Shown in pieces: positions 33,736 to 42,250 of a stretch of DNA of 47,062 nt. Source of the DNA: Bacillota bacterium (lineage in GTDB: Bacteria; Bacillota; Clostridia; Oscillospirales; Ruminococcaceae); NCBI GenBank assembly GCA_023431215.1, contig JAEYXR010000072.1, forward strand, positions 1 through 47,062, written 5' to 3'. The notes beneath the pieces were generated by a model, which saw nothing but the letters and a program-made list of their open reading frames with translations, did not search any database and was not told where the DNA came from. Each line of letters starts with the position of its first letter. Position 1 is the first letter of the stretch. A program made the translations under genes and the position numbers.

Positions 33736-33788
33736 CAAAAGCGGAGTGTGGGGCAGAAAACTACTAGTCTACCCACACTCCGCTTTTG
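33736..33788 (-). repeat. 17-bp perfect hairpin between tctC and tctB
   Basis: CAAAAGCGGAGTGTGGG (33736-33752) is the exact reverse complement of 33772-33788, around a 19-base loop that itself contains ACTAGT. The minus-strand tail is TTTTGAAAAAAAG without a proper U-run, so it more likely stabilises the tctC mRNA end or causes partial termination. Confidence 0.75.
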
Positions 33789-33828
33789 GATGGTTTGTTG
33801 TAAAGGTTACAGACTTTTGCTCACATGG

Positions 33829-34899
33829 TTATTTAATCAGGCCAGCGCCTTTGAGGTATGCTTCAAAGGTGACATACTCTTCATCTCTAAGTTTAGCGGT
33901 GTCTTCTGCATTGGCAAAACCGGTGCGGTCCAGATAGCTGGCGTTTTTCAGGAATTCCTGATAATCAGGATGTTCCCAAGCTTCTTTTACAGCAGCAGCC
34001 ATAGCATCAACAGCTTCAGCGGGAGTGTCTGTACGGCAGAACAGTGCGCGCCATGTGCCTACGTAAGAGTCAATGCCCAACTCGCCGGTGCACTGAATGT
34101 CAGGGAAGGAGCTCATGCGTTTCTCGCTCATAGAAACAAGAGGAACAATATCGCCGGAATCAATGAGGCCCTGAATTTCGGTAGCGCCGGTGATGCAGAT
34201 ATTGATGTGGCCGCCTACCATAGCAGAGCTCTGCTCGGAGCCGCTGGAGTAGTTAACAATTTTGACGTAGTTTTCTACTTCGGTGATGTCACAGCCAAGG
34301 CCGCCTGCCAGGGTCTGCTTTAAGGAAACAGCATCTGCGCCGGTGGCAGTCAGCATGCCGCAGGTCAGCTCCTTGGGATGTGCCTTTGCGTACTCAATAA
34401 ACTCTGTAAAGTTGGTAAACTTGCCTTCCATAGCTTTTTTGGAAGAGGCAATCATGTTGATGGAGTGAACCAGTTTGGCAACAGGCTTAAACTCGGTTTT
34501 AAATTCCATGGGCAGAATTTTCTGAATATCCAGCATCAAAATTGATTGCGTAGCAAGGACATATGTATAACCGTCGGCAGGCTGCTTGTTGGTAAAATCG
34601 ATACCATTGGCGCCGCCGGCACCTTCTACGTTGACAATTTCTACAGGAACACCCAGAATATTCTGAAGAATGGGCTGCAAGGGACGCAGGGTTCCGTCAG
34701 CGCCGCCGCCAACACCCCAGGGGCAAACAAGAGTTACCTTACGTTCCCACTTCCAACCCTCGGGCTCGCTGGAAACAGCAGGTGCGTTGGCATCGGAACC
34801 GGCAGGGGCTTGGGAGGATGCAGGAGCAGTTCCGGCACATCCGGCCATCATCAGCAGTGCAAGCATCAGGGACAAAAATACTGTCAGCTTCTTTTTCAT
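33829..34899 (-). CDS. tctC: Tripartite tricarboxylate transporter binding lipoprotein
   Basis: This 356-residue protein is the solute-binding receptor of the tct transporter. A lipoprotein signal peptide ends at MMAGCAG. A Ser/Ala/Pro-rich linker follows, typical for Gram-positive lipoproteins, then LVCPWGVGGGADGTLRPLQP and NVEGAGGANGIDF, the carboxylate-binding loop region of the family. ATG at 34899 follows AAAAGGAG. It is the first gene of the operon. Its promoter overlaps an inverted repeat. It is only distantly similar by eye to the second TctC-like protein at 27921, so the two probably bind different ligands or serve transport and sensing separately. Confidence 0.93.
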   Translation of the reverse strand: MKKKLTVFLSLMLALLMMAGCAGTAPASSQAPAGSDANAPAVSSEPEGWKWERKVTLVCPWGVGGGADGTLRPLQPILQNILGVPVEIVNVEGAGGANGIDFTNKQPADGYTYVLATQSILMLDIQKILPMEFKTEFKPVAKLVHSINMIASSKKAMEGKFTNFTEFIEYAKAHPKELTCGMLTATGADAVSLKQTLAGGLGCDITEVENYVKIVNYSSGSEQSSAMVGGHINICITGATEIQGLIDSGDIVPLVSMSEKRMSSFPDIQCTGELGIDSYVGTWRALFCRTDTPAEAVDAMAAAVKEAWEHPDYQEFLKNASYLDRTGFANAEDTAKLRDEEYVTFEAYLKGAGLIK

Positions 34900-35035
34900 T
34901 TCTTTACTCTCCTTTTGAAACACTTAAGTTTTGCCGCACACCCGGCAGCATGAAAAAAGGTAGAATTGATGCATTATGCTTAAAGGGCCCTCGGCCCGGG
35001 TAGACCACTTATGCACACCTTATACGTTTGTAAGG

Positions 35036-35074
35036 AAGCGCTAAATTTCATGTTCTGCCTGAATTATAGCGCTT
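35036..35074 (-). promoter_or_regulatory. tctC promoter with overlapping inverted repeat
   Basis: AAGCGCTA (35036-35043) and TAGCGCTT (35067-35074) are exact reverse complements. The right arm overlaps a minus-strand TATAAT (35068-35063), which lacks a good -35. This arrangement fits a regulator-dependent promoter. The arms may alternatively form an RNA hairpin. Confidence 0.55.
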
Positions 35075-35130
35075 ATACCTTAACCCAAGGCATACTGATT
35101 CTTAAATTTTGTTAAGATTGCATATTTTCT

Positions 35131-35159
35131 TTGTGTTTTTCAAAAAAATATGATATGAT
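35131..35159 (+). promoter_or_regulatory. Possible promoter of the OmpR-type regulator
   Basis: TTGTGT (35131-35136) and TATGAT (35154-35159) are 17 bases apart, about 145 bp upstream of the regulator start. Confidence 0.5.
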
Positions 35160-35304
35160 AGCTACAAGATACAGGTCGGGTAGCTGTTTTATAATGGTTT
35201 CCCGGCTTTAGCATTTATTTTTGGTTTGGCAGCGTTGCTGCTTTATCATTGTTAATGCGGACTTGGTTCGTCCTGTATAATAATGTGCCAAAGGTGGATT
35301 GAAG

Positions 35305-36003
35305 TTGGACTGCTTTAAAATTTTAATTGTAGATGATGAAAAGTTTGTTCGCCGTACCATCAGCCGGGTATTAAGCTGTGAGGGCATGGCTACTTTTGAG
35401 GCAGGCAGCGGCCCCGAAGCCCTGCACATGGTCAAGCAGCAAAGCTTTGACCTCATTATCTTAGACATTGTTATGGATGATATGGATGGATTTGAGGTCA
35501 TCCGCCGATTGCGCGAGCAGGGTGTTTTGACACCGGTGTTTGTGTTGAGCGGCCGTCAGGCAGATAACGATAAGGTTTTTGCCCTTGGCATCGGCGCAGA
35601 TGATTATGTTACTAAACCCTTTAGCACCTCCGTTTTGTGCGCAAAAGTAAAAGCGTGTCTCAGGCGGAGCTATCTGGCCGGTTCTTCCCTGCCCACCAGC
35701 CTCCGTCTTGGTCCATTTTGTTACATACCCGATGAAATGCGTCTTCTGAAGGACGGCGTAGACCTTCAGCTTTCTACCAAAGAAAGCCTTATGGCCCGTT
35801 ACTTTATGCAAAACCCCGGCAAGGTGTTGTCAAAAGACCAAATCTACTCTCATGTATGGGGAGACAACATTGTGGATGACAACACCATCATGGTGCACAT
35901 TCGGCGGCTGCGCCAAAAGCTGGAGGAAGACCCCAACCAGCCTTGCTACCTCCGTACCGTCCGTGGTGTTGGCTATCAGTTTATGGTTACTAATGAAAAA
36001 TAA
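35305..36003 (+). CDS. OmpR-family response regulator
   Basis: The protein (about 232 aa) has an N-terminal receiver (acidic pair DD at 10-11, phosphoacceptor D54 in LIILDIVMDDMDG, TKPF near 101) and a C-terminal winged helix that binds DNA (LSKDQIYSHVWG, TIMVHIRRLRQKLE, VRGVGYQF). There is no ATG. Two TTG codons are in frame; I prefer 35305 because AAGGTGG lies 7 bases upstream, whereas the TTG at 35299 is too close to it. The gene is divergent from the tct operon and precedes a hybrid kinase, so it is the best candidate regulator of tct and partner for one or both kinases (inference). Confidence 0.93.
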   Translation: MDCFKILIVDDEKFVRRTISRVLSCEGMATFEAGSGPEALHMVKQQSFDLIILDIVMDDMDGFEVIRRLREQGVLTPVFVLSGRQADNDKVFALGIGADDYVTKPFSTSVLCAKVKACLRRSYLAGSSLPTSLRLGPFCYIPDEMRLLKDGVDLQLSTKESLMARYFMQNPGKVLSKDQIYSHVWGDNIVDDNTIMVHIRRLRQKLEEDPNQPCYLRTVRGVGYQFMVTNEK

Positions 36004-36042
36004 AAAACGCTCCGCTGTTGTTTTTATCAGCGGGGCGTTTTT
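36003..36042 (+). terminator. Intrinsic terminator after the response regulator
   Basis: AAAAACGCTCCGCTG pairs with CAGCGGGGCGTTTTT (one G-U) around a 10-base loop and ends in Ts. Confidence 0.88.
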
Positions 36043-36203
36043 AAGTTTTGTGGTAAATACCGCAAAAAAATAGTTTCAATTTGTTGTAAAATTTGGAATG
36101 TATATTATAATTAGAATTAAGTATGTAAATAAGACAATAATCGACTAGTTATACTGGTAAATCTATCAGTCCTCTCTATTTGATACTGCAGGAGGTGCCT
36201 AAA

Positions 36204-38684
36204 ATGGATACCACCAAAAATGCACAGATATCCAATGTACAAGCTACTCCTTCCAATGCCATCCCTTACTTGGAAACCACAGCCACCAATGAAGTTATTT
36301 TACGTGCATGCATTGAGCATTCTAAAATGTATTTTTGGGAGTATTACATGCACGAAGACCGTTGTGTCAATCGTTTCCGCTCTGCGCTATATCCGGGTGA
36401 AAAGAAGGTTTGGGAAGATTATCCCACCAGTATTGTTTCTGCAGGTCTTATTCATCCAGATTATATTGATGTTTTTTTAGATGCTCACCGGCGTATTAAA
36501 AATGGAGAAAAATCTGTAGAAGTTACAATTAAAAGTTATTTGTCTCCAGATAACAATTGGTACTTAATTCGATATACCGTACTTTATAATGAGATGGGAG
36601 AATCTCTTAAGGCCATTGGTTCCGCACAAAACATTTCTGAACAGGTTTGGGCAGAGGAGCGTTACCACCAGGCAATGGCATATAGCAGTATGATGTGCCA
36701 GCAGTCTATCTGCACTTGCTTTTACAACCTTACCCGCAACACCATTGAAGAGCGTACATGCAGTATCTCGACGTTTATCGGCAATGCACATTTGGGTATC
36801 GATGAATTTTTTGAGTTTGTCAGAACCCTTATTGTCAGTGATAAGGCACGCTCTGAGCATCAGCACATCTTCACCCGTGTAGGACTGATTAATCGGTTCT
36901 TAGCTGGGCAAACCAGTATCAGCATTGAGGTTCCTATTCTGGTGGAAGAACAAAAAATCAGGTGGATATCCATAACTGTAAATATGACCAGACACCCTGG
37001 TACAAGCGATATCATTGCCTTTACCTATGTACAGGATATTCACGAAAACAAGATAGCCCAGATTATTGCCACTACCATTGGTATTTCAGATTATGATTGC
37101 ATTGTGATTTGGGATACTAAAAACGGTACCTTTGAATGGTTTGGCAAGTATTGCCCCTTTACACCAGAAACATCAGGAAACGATTTTTCTTCTGTTTTGC
37201 AGGCTTCTATTAAAGATATTGCCGACCCTGCTGATTGGCAAAGATGTTCTGAAAAACTTACTTTGCCGGTTATCAAAGAGACACTAAAAAACGAACCGTA
37301 TTTTTCTTTGTGTTATAAAACCAAAGCTGCGAATAACAGACATGAGTATAAAAATTTAAAATTTATGTATTCTGGCACAGAAGAAAACATCATCTTAATG
37401 ACCTGTTCCAATGTAACAAGCTTGTACGAGGCACAGGAGCGCAATAATGCTATTTTGAGTAAAGCCTTACAGGCTGCCGAACATGCCAGCCGGGCTAAAT
37501 CCATGTTTCTTTCCAGTATGTCTCACGATATCCGTACCCCCATGAACGCCATTGTTGGTATGGCGGAGCTGGCTAAAATGGATATTGGCAACCAGGAAAA
37601 GGTCGCCCAAAGCCTTTCGGTCATCACCACCTCCTCCCGACAGTTGCTGGGGCTTATCAACGATGTTTTGGATATGGCACAAATTGAAAGTGGGCGAGTT
37701 GCCCTAATCAATGAGCGATTTGACATCTATATAGCAATTGGTGAAGTGCAGTCTATCATTGACCCGCTGCTGCAAAATAAGCAACAATCTCTCTGTATTG
37801 ATGTATCAAGCTTAAAGCACCGGTATTTTTTTGGGGATGTTGTTCGTCTAAACCGTGTACTGCTAAATCTTTTGAGCAATGCCTCTAAATTCTCTCCCCA
37901 AAACGGAGAAATTCGTTTGCGCTTTTGGGATAAGGTCACTTCAAAACCTGACCTTGTCATTCTTTCTTTTTCAGTTGAGGATGACGGAATTGGTATTGAC
38001 AAAGAACGCTTGCCCTACATATTCGAACCATTTTACCGGGAAGGCATTGCCTCTGTGAATCAAATTGAGGGAACAGGCCTTGGTTTGTCTATCACAAAGG
38101 GCATTGTTGATATGCGTGGCGGCCATATTAAAGTAGAAAGCAGCTTGGGTAAGGGTACCACCTTTACAGTAGACGCCCCCATTGCTCTGGCGCCCCAAGA
38201 CAGCTTAACGGATATAAAAAATAATTATGAAGTAAACTTTTATGGCGGTCCTAACCTACAGGGGATGCAAGTGCTTTTGGTTGAGGATCACCCCATCAAT
38301 ACCCTGGTTTCCACCCGCCTGCTGGAAAAGTACGGCATCACTGTCACAGCTGTAGATAATGGTGCAAAATGCCTGGAACTCTTTTCTAACAGCCGGCGCG
38401 GCACCTTTGACCTGATTTTAATGGATATTCAAATGCCGGTGATGAATGGTTACCAGGCCACAGAAGCTATTCGTAACAGCAGTCACCCTCAATCCAAGTC
38501 TATTCCTATTATTGCCATGACTGCCAATGTATTTGCAGAAGACCAGCGGCGTGCTTTGCAGTCTGGTATGAATGCACACCTGGCCAAGCCCATTGACCCC
38601 AAGCAGCTTTTGCAGACATTGTACAGTTATCAGGCAAAGTGCGGCCCCACTTATTGCGCCAACTCCATGTCTGCCTGTAAATAA
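36204..38684 (+). CDS. Soluble hybrid histidine kinase with PAS-like N-terminus and receiver
   Basis: This 826-residue kinase has no obvious membrane segment, so it is probably cytoplasmic. The first 290 residues contain one or two PAS-like domains (NNWYLIRYTVLYNEMGESLKAI is a PAS C-terminus). A further PAS-like segment runs to about 400, then a coiled region, and the phosphoacceptor H441 in SSMSHDIRTPMNA. The ATPase domain has NLLSNASKFSP, VEDDGIGID and GTGLGLS. The receiver phosphoacceptor is in LILMDIQMPVMNG. ATG at 36204 follows AGGAGG. It is 200 bp after the response regulator but behind a terminator. The N-terminal half is more AT-rich than its neighbours. Confidence 0.92.
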   Translation: MDTTKNAQISNVQATPSNAIPYLETTATNEVILRACIEHSKMYFWEYYMHEDRCVNRFRSALYPGEKKVWEDYPTSIVSAGLIHPDYIDVFLDAHRRIKNGEKSVEVTIKSYLSPDNNWYLIRYTVLYNEMGESLKAIGSAQNISEQVWAEERYHQAMAYSSMMCQQSICTCFYNLTRNTIEERTCSISTFIGNAHLGIDEFFEFVRTLIVSDKARSEHQHIFTRVGLINRFLAGQTSISIEVPILVEEQKIRWISITVNMTRHPGTSDIIAFTYVQDIHENKIAQIIATTIGISDYDCIVIWDTKNGTFEWFGKYCPFTPETSGNDFSSVLQASIKDIADPADWQRCSEKLTLPVIKETLKNEPYFSLCYKTKAANNRHEYKNLKFMYSGTEENIILMTCSNVTSLYEAQERNNAILSKALQAAEHASRAKSMFLSSMSHDIRTPMNAIVGMAELAKMDIGNQEKVAQSLSVITTSSRQLLGLINDVLDMAQIESGRVALINERFDIYIAIGEVQSIIDPLLQNKQQSLCIDVSSLKHRYFFGDVVRLNRVLLNLLSNASKFSPQNGEIRLRFWDKVTSKPDLVILSFSVEDDGIGIDKERLPYIFEPFYREGIASVNQIEGTGLGLSITKGIVDMRGGHIKVESSLGKGTTFTVDAPIALAPQDSLTDIKNNYEVNFYGGPNLQGMQVLLVEDHPINTLVSTRLLEKYGITVTAVDNGAKCLELFSNSRRGTFDLILMDIQMPVMNGYQATEAIRNSSHPQSKSIPIIAMTANVFAEDQRRALQSGMNAHLAKPIDPKQLLQTLYSYQAKCGPTYCANSMSACK

Positions 38685-38695
38685 AATCATTATTA

Positions 38696-38743
38696 AATCA
38701 AAAGCTGTCTGTAGTCAAAGCGAACTATAGACAGCTTTTGATT
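38696..38743. terminator. Bidirectional terminator between the hybrid kinase and the YtvI-like gene
   Basis: A 20-bp stem with a single G-U pair is formed by 38696-38715 and 38724-38743 around an 8-base loop. It overlaps the stop codon of the minus-strand gene. Confidence 0.85.
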
Positions 38744-39806
38744 ATGTTATGGGATGAATGTGGCCTTTTTTACTCAAATGCATCACCAATGTAACAAGTA
38801 CAGGGGAAAGTATCAGCCCCCAAAAACCAAACAGCTTCATGCCTGCGTACATTGCCAGCAATGTTGCCAAAGGGTGCAAACCAATTTTATCACCTAAAAT
38901 TTTTGGTTCCAGTAAGCTTCGCACCACTGTTATAACAGCATATAGTATCAAAATACCGGCGCCCAAAGGAATATTATTGCAGGCCAGCACACATAAGCCC
39001 CATGGTACCAGGATGCTGCCGCTGCCCAAAACCGGCAGTGCATCCATTAACGCTACCACCAGCCCAAGAGCAAGGTAATACTCCACCCGAAGCAACCACA
39101 GGCCAAGGGCTACCTCGCAAAAAGTAATTACCATCAGCAAAAAGTAAGCTTTGAGTATATTTTTTCCCGTATGCAGCAAAAAACCTTTTGAATCCTGTAC
39201 AGGTTTTTTAAGGGTACGGGGAATATTGTTTTTGCAGAATGCAGTAATGGTATCCCAATCCATTAAAATAAAAAAGGAGGAAAGAATGGCAAAAGATAAT
39301 GCCAGTGCAACAGTAGGCAGTGCCGCTGCCAAGGTCGCTATGCTGTCCATTGCTTTGGAAGATACGACGGTAAGTGCTTCCCGTGCTGTTCCACCCAGAC
39401 TTTCGGTCAAGGTTGTCATATCACGAAATGCTTCGGGCGAGATTGACTGTAAAAAGCCTCCCATTCTGGTACTAAGCCGCATCAGCAAGGGTTCTACCGA
39501 CGTAATATAAAACTCCGGCAAATGCATGCACAGTGCCGAAACCTGTGTTACCAGCATGGCACCCAGGCGCCAGATTATAAAACCAAATATGCCGTAAAAA
39601 AGAACAGTGGTTGCCACCGCAGAAGGCCGCCATGTCATACGGGTAATTTCTTGAATTTTGTGGGCGGCAGGCCGAAGCATCAGCGCAATGGCACCGCCAA
39701 CCAAAAAAGGCAGCAGGCAAGGCAGCAGATATTTCATCCCCAAATAAAGCAGCAGGCCCCAGGCACACACCACTCCAAAGCGCAGCAAAAAATTCTTTGC
39801 CTCCAC
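38742..39806 (-). CDS. AI-2E family / YtvI-like membrane protein
   Basis: This 354-residue protein has about seven membrane segments and belongs to the AI-2E transporter / PerM family. ALMDALPVLGSGSILVPWGL and the late EPKILGDKIGLHPL are its signatures. Length and pattern resemble the sporulation protein YtvI of Clostridia and Bacilli, but without an alignment this subgroup is tentative. The start is GTG at 39806 (MEAKNFLLRFG), 6 bases after AAAGGGGG; an upstream extension to 39845 lacks a ribosome-binding site. It stands alone, tail-to-tail with the kinase gene. Confidence 0.85.
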   Translation of the reverse strand: MEAKNFLLRFGVVCAWGLLLYLGMKYLLPCLLPFLVGGAIALMLRPAAHKIQEITRMTWRPSAVATTVLFYGIFGFIIWRLGAMLVTQVSALCMHLPEFYITSVEPLLMRLSTRMGGFLQSISPEAFRDMTTLTESLGGTAREALTVVSSKAMDSIATLAAALPTVALALSFAILSSFFILMDWDTITAFCKNNIPRTLKKPVQDSKGFLLHTGKNILKAYFLLMVITFCEVALGLWLLRVEYYLALGLVVALMDALPVLGSGSILVPWGLCVLACNNIPLGAGILILYAVITVVRSLLEPKILGDKIGLHPLATLLAMYAGMKLFGFWGLILSPVLVTLVMHLSKKGHIHPIT

Positions 39807-40060
39807 CTGAATCCCCCTTTGGTCTTTGTTCAACAAAATCACCAAGGGAACTGGTGATTCTTCAACTATTGTTTTTATGTGCTTTCTGTTTCAGTGTATG
39901 CAGATTTTATTTTTTTTTTCACACTACCAAAACTTAATACAAGGCTTTTCCTTTTAAAAGTTATATTTCTTTATACCCAAAGACAATTGTGTTTGCACAA
40001 AAGACACAAAAGATTTGGAATCACCTAAAAATTCTTGTACTTTTTTACTTTAGTGTAGTA

Positions 40061-40145
40061 AATTAGCGAGATATCACGAGATTTTGCGACGTAATTTATT
40101 AAAACGGCTTAAAACGGGCAAATATCGCTATAAATCACGCTAATT
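40061..40145. repeat. Nested inverted repeat upstream of the ACT-hom promoter
   Basis: AATTAGCG (40061-40068) pairs with CGCTAATT (40138-40145), and the inner GATAT pairs with ATATC. Two direct repeats of AAAACGG lie between. It ends six bases before the -35 of the following promoter, a position fitting an activator or looping repressor. Confidence 0.5.
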
Positions 40146-40150
40146 AACTA

Positions 40151-40179
40151 TTGTGACAAAAGTTACACCATGTTAATAT
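40151..40179 (+). promoter_or_regulatory. Promoter of the ACT-domain gene
   Basis: TTGTGA (40151-40156) and TAATAT (40174-40179) are 17 bases apart, giving a leader of about 44 nt before the ATG. Confidence 0.6.
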
Positions 40180-40229
40180 TGTATTTATTACAATGACACT
40201 TGTATCCAGAACATGGAATGGAGGACAAT

Positions 40230-40667
40230 ATGGCAACTTCAAAATTGTTATTGGTAGACAGCTGCGTACTGCCCGAAGTGTTTCAGAAGGTAGTGGAAGC
40301 AAAGAGGCTTTTGGCCGTGGGCAAGGCAAAAAATCTTTCTGACGCAGCCAAGATGGCCGGCATTTCACGCAGTGCAATGTATAAGTACAAGGATTACGTA
40401 TTTATGCATAACGAAAATATTGATGAAAATGTGGTGACAATGACCACCAATTTGGAGGACCGTCCGGGAGTGCTGTCGGCATTGATTAACGAGCTGTCCC
40501 GATGCGGTGCAAACATCCTCACAGTGAATCAGAATATTCCTGTAGACGGTGTGGCTCCGGTTTCTATTTCGGCCCGGTTGGACCGTGATGCTTCTTCCAC
40601 TGACTTAGTGGCTCGGTTGGAACAGCTCCCCGGCGTGGTAGAAGTTCGTATTCTTACTACCCGGTAA
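40230..40667 (+). CDS. Stand-alone ACT-domain protein (PheB-like)
   Basis: The 145-residue protein has an N-terminal segment with helix-turn-helix character (SDAAKMAGISRSAMYKYKDYV) and a C-terminal ACT domain starting MTTNLEDRPGVLSALINELS. ACT domains bind amino acids and control metabolic enzymes. It matches the UPF0735/PheB family, found beside hom or pheA in many Firmicutes. ATG at 40230 follows GGAGG by 5 bases. It is 200 bp upstream of hom on the same strand. A role as an amino-acid-sensing partner of homoserine dehydrogenase is plausible because the Hom ACT domain looks degenerate. Direct DNA binding is possible but unproven. Confidence 0.85.
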   Translation: MATSKLLLVDSCVLPEVFQKVVEAKRLLAVGKAKNLSDAAKMAGISRSAMYKYKDYVFMHNENIDENVVTMTTNLEDRPGVLSALINELSRCGANILTVNQNIPVDGVAPVSISARLDRDASSTDLVARLEQLPGVVEVRILTTR

Positions 40668-40868
40668 AGCATCCTGCCAACAACGGCAACTAACGGAATC
40701 TGTATTTGAGGCAAACGATAGATGGTGCCAATTTTTTTGTTACCACCATGGCTTATTCTTGTTGAAACCATTGGCAGATAAACCATGAATAACATAAAAG
40801 GCAGCTTATGCCGTCTAAGCAATGTTTCGTTGAGCCAATGCAGATTCATAACTTGGGAGGGGTATCTT

Positions 40869-42101
40869 TTGATTCAAATTGCAATTTTGGGCCACGGCGT
40901 GGTTGGTTCCGGCGTGGTAGAAGTCCTGCAAAAAAACAAAGAGGGTATTGAAAAAAAAGCAGGTAACAACATCAATATCAAATATATTTTAGACCGGCGA
41001 GAGTTCCCCCATCTGCCCTATGGCGATAAATTTGTCACCGACTTTGACGTAATTAAAAATGATGATGAGGTCAAGGTGGTGGTGGAGGTAATGGGTGGCG
41101 TGGAACCTGCCTTTACCTTTGCCAAGGAGTCGCTGAGCCGCGGCAAAAGTGTCGTCACCTCCAACAAAGAGCTGGTGGCGGCAAAGGGCGCTCAGCTGCT
41201 GGAGCTTGCCGCCAAGCATCATGTCAACTTCTTTTTTGAAGCAAGCGTAGGCGGCGGTATTCCTATCATCAAGCCGCTGCACCTGTGTCTGGGTGCCAAC
41301 GAAATTCATGAAATCGGCGGTATCCTCAATGGTACCACTAATTTTATACTGACCAAGATGATTCGTGAAAGCATGCCCTTTGACCAGGCCCTGGCTCTGG
41401 CTCAAGAGCTGGGATATGCTGAGCGCGACCCATCTGCCGACGTAGACGGCCACGACGCCTGCCGTAAAATTTGTATTTTGGCTTCTTTGGCTTTTGGGCA
41501 TCATGTATACCCGGACAAAGTCTATACCGAAGGCATCCGCAGCATTACTCTGGAGGACGTGGCTTATGCCGAAAGCTGGGGCGGTGTCATCAAGCTCATC
41601 GGCCGGTGCAAGCGCCTGCCTGACGGCAAAGTAAGCGCCATGGTCAGCCCTGCCTTTGTCTCCCGGGAGAGTCAGCTTTCCGGTGTGGATGATGTGTTTA
41701 ACGGTATTTTGGTTCGTGGCGACGCCACCGGTGACGTTGTATTTTACGGCAAAGGTGCCGGCAAGCTGCCCACCGCTTCTGCTGTAGTTTCCGATGTTAT
41801 TGATGCCATCAAGGCAACTTCTACCGTAAAATCCCTGCAATGGAAAGATGCAGACGACAGTGTGCTGGCCGATTTTGCATCCTTCCCTGTTTCCGCCTAT
41901 CTACGTGTACAGGGGCAGGAGCTACTTGCCAAAATGCGTGTGTTGTTTGGCCGTATCAAAGTTTTGGCCCCCAGAGAAAATGATGACGAGCTTGCCTTTA
42001 TCACTCCTGTGCTTACCGAGGCGGAGCTTGCTGCAAAGGTCGAGGCTTTAAAAGAAAACGACATTCGCCTTTTGGGTCTTGTCCGTGTTCTGGATTATTA
42101 A
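40869..42101 (+). CDS. hom: Homoserine dehydrogenase
   Basis: This enzyme reduces aspartate semialdehyde to homoserine for threonine and methionine synthesis. The NAD(P) loop is ILGHGVVGSGVVEVL, substrate-binding motifs are ILNGTTNFIL and ERDPSADVDGHDACRK. The start is TTG at 40869, with GGAGG 8 bases upstream; the in-frame ATG at 40785 lies outside the family homology. The protein has 410 aa. The C-terminal region (about 340-410) is in the position of the usual ACT domain but lacks a clear PGVL motif, so feedback inhibition by threonine may be lost or moved to the upstream ACT protein. Confidence 0.95.
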   Translation: MIQIAILGHGVVGSGVVEVLQKNKEGIEKKAGNNINIKYILDRREFPHLPYGDKFVTDFDVIKNDDEVKVVVEVMGGVEPAFTFAKESLSRGKSVVTSNKELVAAKGAQLLELAAKHHVNFFFEASVGGGIPIIKPLHLCLGANEIHEIGGILNGTTNFILTKMIRESMPFDQALALAQELGYAERDPSADVDGHDACRKICILASLAFGHHVYPDKVYTEGIRSITLEDVAYAESWGGVIKLIGRCKRLPDGKVSAMVSPAFVSRESQLSGVDDVFNGILVRGDATGDVVFYGKGAGKLPTASAVVSDVIDAIKATSTVKSLQWKDADDSVLADFASFPVSAYLRVQGQELLAKMRVLFGRIKVLAPRENDDELAFITPVLTEAELAAKVEALKENDIRLLGLVRVLDY

Positions 42102-42250
42102 GTCTGGCTTGCAGCAATAATAATTATTTGCGCCTTTGGTCCATAATGGAAAGAGCAGAAGTCTTTTTCATGAAAGCATCGGCCATGTGATTTTGTACCG
42201 AAAATTGTGGGGTATTGTCCTAAGTACAGGTTCCACTGGAGGAGAACGGA

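Larger units (their letters stand above)
34900..35304. other. Divergent promoter region between tctC and the response regulator
   Basis: These 405 bp hold a minus-strand promoter with an overlapping inverted repeat for tctC and a plus-strand promoter for the response regulator. A hairpin AGCTAC/GTAGCT (35160-35185) lies at the 5' end of the regulator transcript. No gene was seen. Confidence 0.6.
39807..40229. other. Divergent intergenic region upstream of the ACT-domain gene
   Basis: These 423 AT-rich bp contain a promoter for the ACT-domain gene and a nested inverted repeat just upstream of it. Nothing recognisable was seen for the YtvI-like gene promoter. Confidence 0.6.

Noticed and set aside
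40668..40868. T-box leader before hom
   Set aside because: There is no AGGGTGGNACC-type T-box sequence or specifier stem. The gap has only a TGCCAAT/ATTGGCA inverted repeat (40726-40776), too weak to name.
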